Shown one piece after another: positions 60,553 through 64,000 of a DNA stretch of 64,000 nucleotides. The stretch lies in NCBI GenBank assembly GCA_011526085.1, contig WYBC01000043.1, positions 84,265 through 148,264 of the forward strand, written 5' to 3'. A program made the position numbers and the translations under genes. The notes beneath the pieces were generated by a model that was not told where the DNA came from, did not search any database, and worked only from the letters and a program-made list of their open reading frames with translations. Position 1 is the stretch's first letter; every line of letters begins with the position of its first letter. This DNA is from Lysobacter sp. (lineage in GTDB: Bacteria; Pseudomonadota; Gammaproteobacteria; Xanthomonadales; Xanthomonadaceae).

Positions 60553-61016
60553 CACCACTCCTGGGAATCGTCGCCGTCGACGCCGGCTGGCGGCGGCAGT
60601 GCGCTGCGATTGCGGCGCAGCAGACGCCAGACCACGATGCCGCCGCCCAGCGCGAACAGCAGCGGACCGAACCACAGCAGCCACGTTTTCGCGGTCACCA
60701 TCGGCCGGTACAGCACGAACTCGCCGTAGCGCGCGACCAGGAAATCGCGCACTTCCTGGTCGCTGCGGCCTTCGCGCATGAGCGCGAGCACTTCGCGGCG
60801 CAGATCGACCGCGATCTGGGCGTTGGAATCGGCCAGCGACTGGTTCTGGCACATCACGCAGCGCAGTTCGGCGACGAGGTCGTGGAAGCGCTGCTCTTCG
60901 GCCACATCGCGGAACTGCAGCGGCGTCGTGTCGGTGGCCTTCTGCGCGACGGCGGCGCCGCAGCACAGCGCCAGCAGCAGCGCGCACAGCGCGATCCGGA
61001 GGCGCGTCGCGGTCAT
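60552..61016 (-). CDS. ccmH: Cytochrome c-type biogenesis thioreductant CcmH
   Basis: 154 aa. The signal peptide (RLRIALCALLLALCCGAA) is followed by the redox motif RCVMCQNQ (Cys53, Cys56) and a C-terminal membrane anchor (TWLLWFGPLLFALGGGIVVW). It reduces the apocytochrome c heme-binding cysteines together with CcmG. It overlaps ccmI and ccmG. Confidence 0.95.
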   Translation of the reverse strand: MTATRLRIALCALLLALCCGAAVAQKATDTTPLQFRDVAEEQRFHDLVAELRCVMCQNQSLADSNAQIAVDLRREVLALMREGRSDQEVRDFLVARYGEFVLYRPMVTAKTWLLWFGPLLFALGGGIVVWRLLRRNRSALPPPAGVDGDDSQEW

Positions 61017-61558
61017 CGCTTGCGCTCCAGCGCGTCGAGCAGCGGCAGCAGTTCGTCGCGGACGATGTCGTCGGTCATCGCGCCGACGTGTTTCCAGCGC
61101 ACGACGCCGTTCGCGTCGACCAGGAAGGTCTCGGGCGCGCCGTAGATGCCGAAATCGATCGCGGTGCCGCCTTCCTCGTCCGCCAGCACCAGCCAGTACG
61201 GATTGTTGAAGCGTTCCAGCCACGCCAGCGCGTCGGCGCGTTCGTCCTTCCAGTTGTAGCCGATCACGCGTACCCGCTTGGTCTCGGCGAAGCGGGTGAT
61301 GACCGGATGTTCGACCTGGCATTCGGGGCACCAGCTGCCCCAGACGTTGAGCAGATAGGGTTGGCCGCGCAGGTCCTTCGAGGACACGATGCGGTTCGGC
61401 TCGTGCAGCACCGGCAGCGCGAATTCGGGCGCCGGTTTGCCGATCAGCGGCGAGGGCAGGGCGTCGCGATCCGGGCGGCGGCTCATCCACACGCCGACGG
61501 CCATCAGCGTGGCGATCAGCAGGAAGACGAGGAAGGGAAGCCAGCGTTTGGCGGACAT
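61013..61558 (-). CDS. ccmG: Thiol:disulfide interchange protein DsbE/CcmG
   Basis: 181-aa membrane-anchored thioredoxin-fold protein. The N-terminal anchor (WLPFLVFLLIATLMAVGVW) is followed by the active site WCPEC (Cys77, Cys80) and the CcmG-specific insert NWKDERADALAWLERFNNP. GAPETFLVDANGVVRWKHVG shows the cis-Pro region. It keeps CcmH and apocytochrome thiols reduced. Confidence 0.95.
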   Translation of the reverse strand: MSAKRWLPFLVFLLIATLMAVGVWMSRRPDRDALPSPLIGKPAPEFALPVLHEPNRIVSSKDLRGQPYLLNVWGSWCPECQVEHPVITRFAETKRVRVIGYNWKDERADALAWLERFNNPYWLVLADEEGGTAIDFGIYGAPETFLVDANGVVRWKHVGAMTDDIVRDELLPLLDALERKR

Positions 61559-63615
61559 CAGGCGACTCCCGGGCTGGGGTCATCCCGAACCTCGGGCGAG
61601 GGATCCGTGGCCGCGATGCGAACATCGGAAGCAGGTTCCTCGCCGGCTGCGCCGGATTCGGGATGACGGGGATTGAGAGCCGCAGCCGTCCTGCGGAACC
61701 GCCGATCCAGCGCGGTCACGAACCCGCCCAGCGCCATCAGCACCGCGCCCAGCCAGACCCAGCGGATGAAGGGCTTGATGTGCACGCGCACCGCCCAGGC
61801 GCCGCCGCCGAGCGGTTCGCCCAGGGCGACGAAGACATCGCGGGTCACGCCGGGACGGATGCCGGCTTCGGTCATCACCTGACCGCCGCTGGCGTATTCG
61901 CGCTTTTCCGGGTGCAGCACGGTGACGAGGCGGTCGTCGCGGTAGACGTGCACGGTGCCGCGGCTGGCGACGTAGTTCGGGCCCTGCAGGCGCTGCACGC
62001 CGTCGAAGCGGACGCTGTCGCGGCCGAGCGTCAGCGTTTCGCCGGGCTTCATCGCGATCTCGCGCTGCTGCACCTGCGCTTCGACCAGCAGGGCGCCGAT
62101 GAGGAACACCGCGATGCCGCCGTGCGCGAGCACCATGCCGAACATTTCCGCGGTGAGCGGACTGCCGAGCGTGCGCACGCGCTGCCAGACGAAGCGCGCG
62201 GTGCCGAATGCGATCCACACCGCGCCGGCCACGCCGGCCGCGGTCTTCAGCGGGCCCTGCGGTGCCATGAAATACGCGATGGCGCCGGCGACCAGCGCCA
62301 ATACCGCCCAGGGCAGCAACAGGCGCAGCGGGCGGCCGAGTTGATCGCGCTGCCAGCGGATCAGCGGCCCCAGCGGCAGCAGCAGCACGATCGGCGCCAT
62401 CAGCACGGTGAACAGCAGCGAGAAGTACGGCGGGCCCACCGAGATCTTGTGCTCGCTGCCGACGGCGTCCAGCAGCAGCGGGAACAGCGTGCCGAACAGC
62501 ACCGCGGTGCAGGCCGCGGTGAGGAACACGTTGTTGATCAGCAGCAGCGCTTCGCGCGACGCGCCGGCGAAAGGCTTGCCGCCGTCCTCGTCGGTGACGC
62601 GCAGCGCGTACAGCACCAGCGACGCGCCGATGACGATGCCGAGGAAGATCAGGATGAACAGGCCGCGGCCGGGATCGGCCGCGAACGCGTGCACGCTGGT
62701 GAGCACGCCCGAACGCACCAGGAAGGTGCCGAGCAACGACAGCGAGAACGCGGCGATCGCCAGCAGCAGGGTCCAGCTGCGGAAGCTGCCGCGCTTCTCG
62801 GTGATCGCCTGCGAGTGCAGCAGCGCCGCACCGGCCAGCCACGGCATGAAGGATGCGTTTTCGACCGGATCCCAGAACCACCAGCCGCCCCAGCCGAGTT
62901 CGTAGTACGCCCACCAACTGCCGAGCGCGATGCCGAGGGTCAGGAAGGCCCAGGCGACATTCGTCCACGGCCGCGTCCAGCGCAGCCAGCTGGCGACCAT
63001 CACCTGCGACGACGATCCGCGGTCCAGCAGCGCGGCGATCGCGAAGGCGAACGGCACCGCGAAACCGACGTAGCCCATGTAGAGCATCGGCGGATGCACG
63101 ATCAGGCCGAAATCCTGCAGCAGCGGATTGAGGTCGCGGCCTTCTGCGGCGGCCGGCAGCACGCGTTCGAACGGATTGCTGGTGAAGATCAGGAAGGCGA
63201 GGAAGCCGAGGCTGACCACGCCCATCGTGCCGAGCACGCGCGCGACCACCGCGTCCGGCAGGCCGCGCGAGAACGCCGCCACCGCCGCGGTCCACACCGC
63301 GAGGATCAGCGCCCACAGCAGCAGCGAGCCTTCGTGCGCGCCCCACACCGCCGAGTAGCGGTACACCATCGGCAGCAGCGAATTGGAATTCTGCGCGACG
63401 TAGCGCAGCGAGAAATCCTGGGCCACGAACGCCCAGGTGAGGATGGCGAACGCCACGCCGACCAGCGCCAGCTGCGCCCATGCCGCGGGCCGCGCCACCG
63501 CCATCCACGGCGCGAGGCCGCGATGCGCACCGATCAGCGGCAGCGTCGACTGCAGGCACGCCACCAGCAGCGCGAGGATCAGGGCGATCTGGCCGAACTC
63601 CGGAAGCAGATGCAT
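61558..63615 (-). CDS. ccmF: Cytochrome c heme lyase subunit CcmF
   Basis: 685-aa polytopic membrane protein with about 15 helices that ligates heme from CcmE to apocytochrome c. The heme-handling WWD motif is GWGGWWFWDPVENASFMPWL. Further landmarks are MLYMGYVGFAVPFAFA and GSWWAYYELG, and a large periplasmic loop near the C-terminus. It overlaps ccmG by one base and begins 5 bases after ccmE. Confidence 0.96.
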   Translation of the reverse strand: MHLLPEFGQIALILALLVACLQSTLPLIGAHRGLAPWMAVARPAAWAQLALVGVAFAILTWAFVAQDFSLRYVAQNSNSLLPMVYRYSAVWGAHEGSLLLWALILAVWTAAVAAFSRGLPDAVVARVLGTMGVVSLGFLAFLIFTSNPFERVLPAAAEGRDLNPLLQDFGLIVHPPMLYMGYVGFAVPFAFAIAALLDRGSSSQVMVASWLRWTRPWTNVAWAFLTLGIALGSWWAYYELGWGGWWFWDPVENASFMPWLAGAALLHSQAITEKRGSFRSWTLLLAIAAFSLSLLGTFLVRSGVLTSVHAFAADPGRGLFILIFLGIVIGASLVLYALRVTDEDGGKPFAGASREALLLINNVFLTAACTAVLFGTLFPLLLDAVGSEHKISVGPPYFSLLFTVLMAPIVLLLPLGPLIRWQRDQLGRPLRLLLPWAVLALVAGAIAYFMAPQGPLKTAAGVAGAVWIAFGTARFVWQRVRTLGSPLTAEMFGMVLAHGGIAVFLIGALLVEAQVQQREIAMKPGETLTLGRDSVRFDGVQRLQGPNYVASRGTVHVYRDDRLVTVLHPEKREYASGGQVMTEAGIRPGVTRDVFVALGEPLGGGAWAVRVHIKPFIRWVWLGAVLMALGGFVTALDRRFRRTAAALNPRHPESGAAGEEPASDVRIAATDPSPEVRDDPSPGVA

Positions 63616-63620
63616 GCGGA

Positions 63621-64000
63621 TCAGCGCCCCGGCACCGGTGCGGCCGTCGCGGCCTCATCGCCTGGAGCCGGCACGCCCGCGGCAGGCATATCCGCAGCAG
63701 GCAGGCTCGTCGCCTGCACGTTGTGCTTCCTGTGCGCCAGACCCATCTTGTCCGCGACTTCTTTCGGCACGTAGGTCTCGTCGTGCTTCGCCAGCACCTG
63801 CTCGGCCATGAACACGCCGTCGCGCATCCGGCCCGTCGCCACCACCGCCTGCTTCTCGCGGAACAGATCCGGGAGAATCCCGGTGTAGCTCACCGGCAGT
63901 TCGGCATCGCCGTCGGTCACCCGGAACCGCGCTTCCATCGAACCTTCGGCGCGCTCGAACGAATCCGCCGCCACCATCCCGCCCAGCCGGAACACCACGT
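63621..64000 (-). CDS. ccmE: Cytochrome c maturation protein CcmE (partial, N-terminus outside window)
   Basis: C-terminal ~125 residues of the periplasmic heme chaperone. The OB-fold includes [39 protein letters not shown] and [19 protein letters not shown]. The covalent heme site is the His of [11 protein letters not shown] (HxxxY). An Ala/Pro-rich flexible tail follows. Confidence 0.95.
   Translation of the reverse strand, partial: VVFRLGGMVAADSFERAEGSMEARFRVTDGDAELPVSYTGILPDLFREKQAVVATGRMRDGVFMAEQVLAKHDETYVPKEVADKMGLAHRKHNVQATSLPAADMPAAGVPAPGDEAATAAPVPGR

Overview
The window is a GC-rich (roughly two-thirds G+C) chromosomal segment. It most likely comes from a Xanthomonadaceae/Lysobacteraceae gammaproteobacterium such as Lysobacter or Luteimonas. 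The reasons are the envelope-biogenesis gene order, several S9 and M16 peptidases, a MetX-type homoserine/serine acyltransferase, and many short GTAG-headed hairpin (REP-like) repeats. There are no rRNA or tRNA genes and no CRISPR array. Most of the window is ordinary core genome interrupted by two accessory islands.

Layout: 1-8178 (minus strand) is the envelope block frr-uppS-cdsA-dxr-rseP-bamA-lpxD (lpxD runs off the left edge). 8306-16821 carries a His-rich zinc/cation CDF exporter, a POT peptide transporter, two S9 prolyl-oligopeptidase-family peptidases and a DUF819 membrane protein. 16822-28017 is a ribosomal-peptide (graspetide, 'grasp-with-spasm' type) cluster. It has a candidate promoter, three small related precursor peptides, an ATP-grasp ligase, a 61-aa coupled ORF, a SPASM protein fused to an HExxH zincin-like domain, an ABC exporter, and a MacA/MacB-like adaptor, ATPase and duplicated FtsX permease. 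28113-31449 holds a hypothetical anchored protein, a 15-bp tandem repeat, ybdD and cstA.

31805-42390 is a defence island: a type I restriction-modification operon (hsdM-hsdS-hsdR). A reverse transcriptase-nitrilase fusion (DRT type 1/UG1-like) and a DUF1016 PD-(D/E)XK nuclease sit between hsdS and hsdR. Every junction except one is a translational overlap, so the whole set looks like one transcription unit.

42391-57235 returns to housekeeping and envelope genes: DUF4184, corA, DUF4105, corC, an M16 peptidase on the opposite strand, ybeY, phoH, a TetR-controlled HlyD/ABC-2 efflux operon, and a PadR plus membrane-protein pair. 57375-64000 holds metX and a cytochrome c maturation operon (ccmE-ccmF-ccmG-ccmH-ccmI) ending in an endonuclease/exonuclease/phosphatase-family protein. 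GTAG REP hairpins are scattered through this right half. In three cases (corA, the DUF4105 gene, metX) the REP itself supplies the TAG stop codon.

The two items most worth attention are the graspetide cluster with its SPASM-zincin fusion and the RT-nitrilase gene translationally coupled inside a type I R-M operon.
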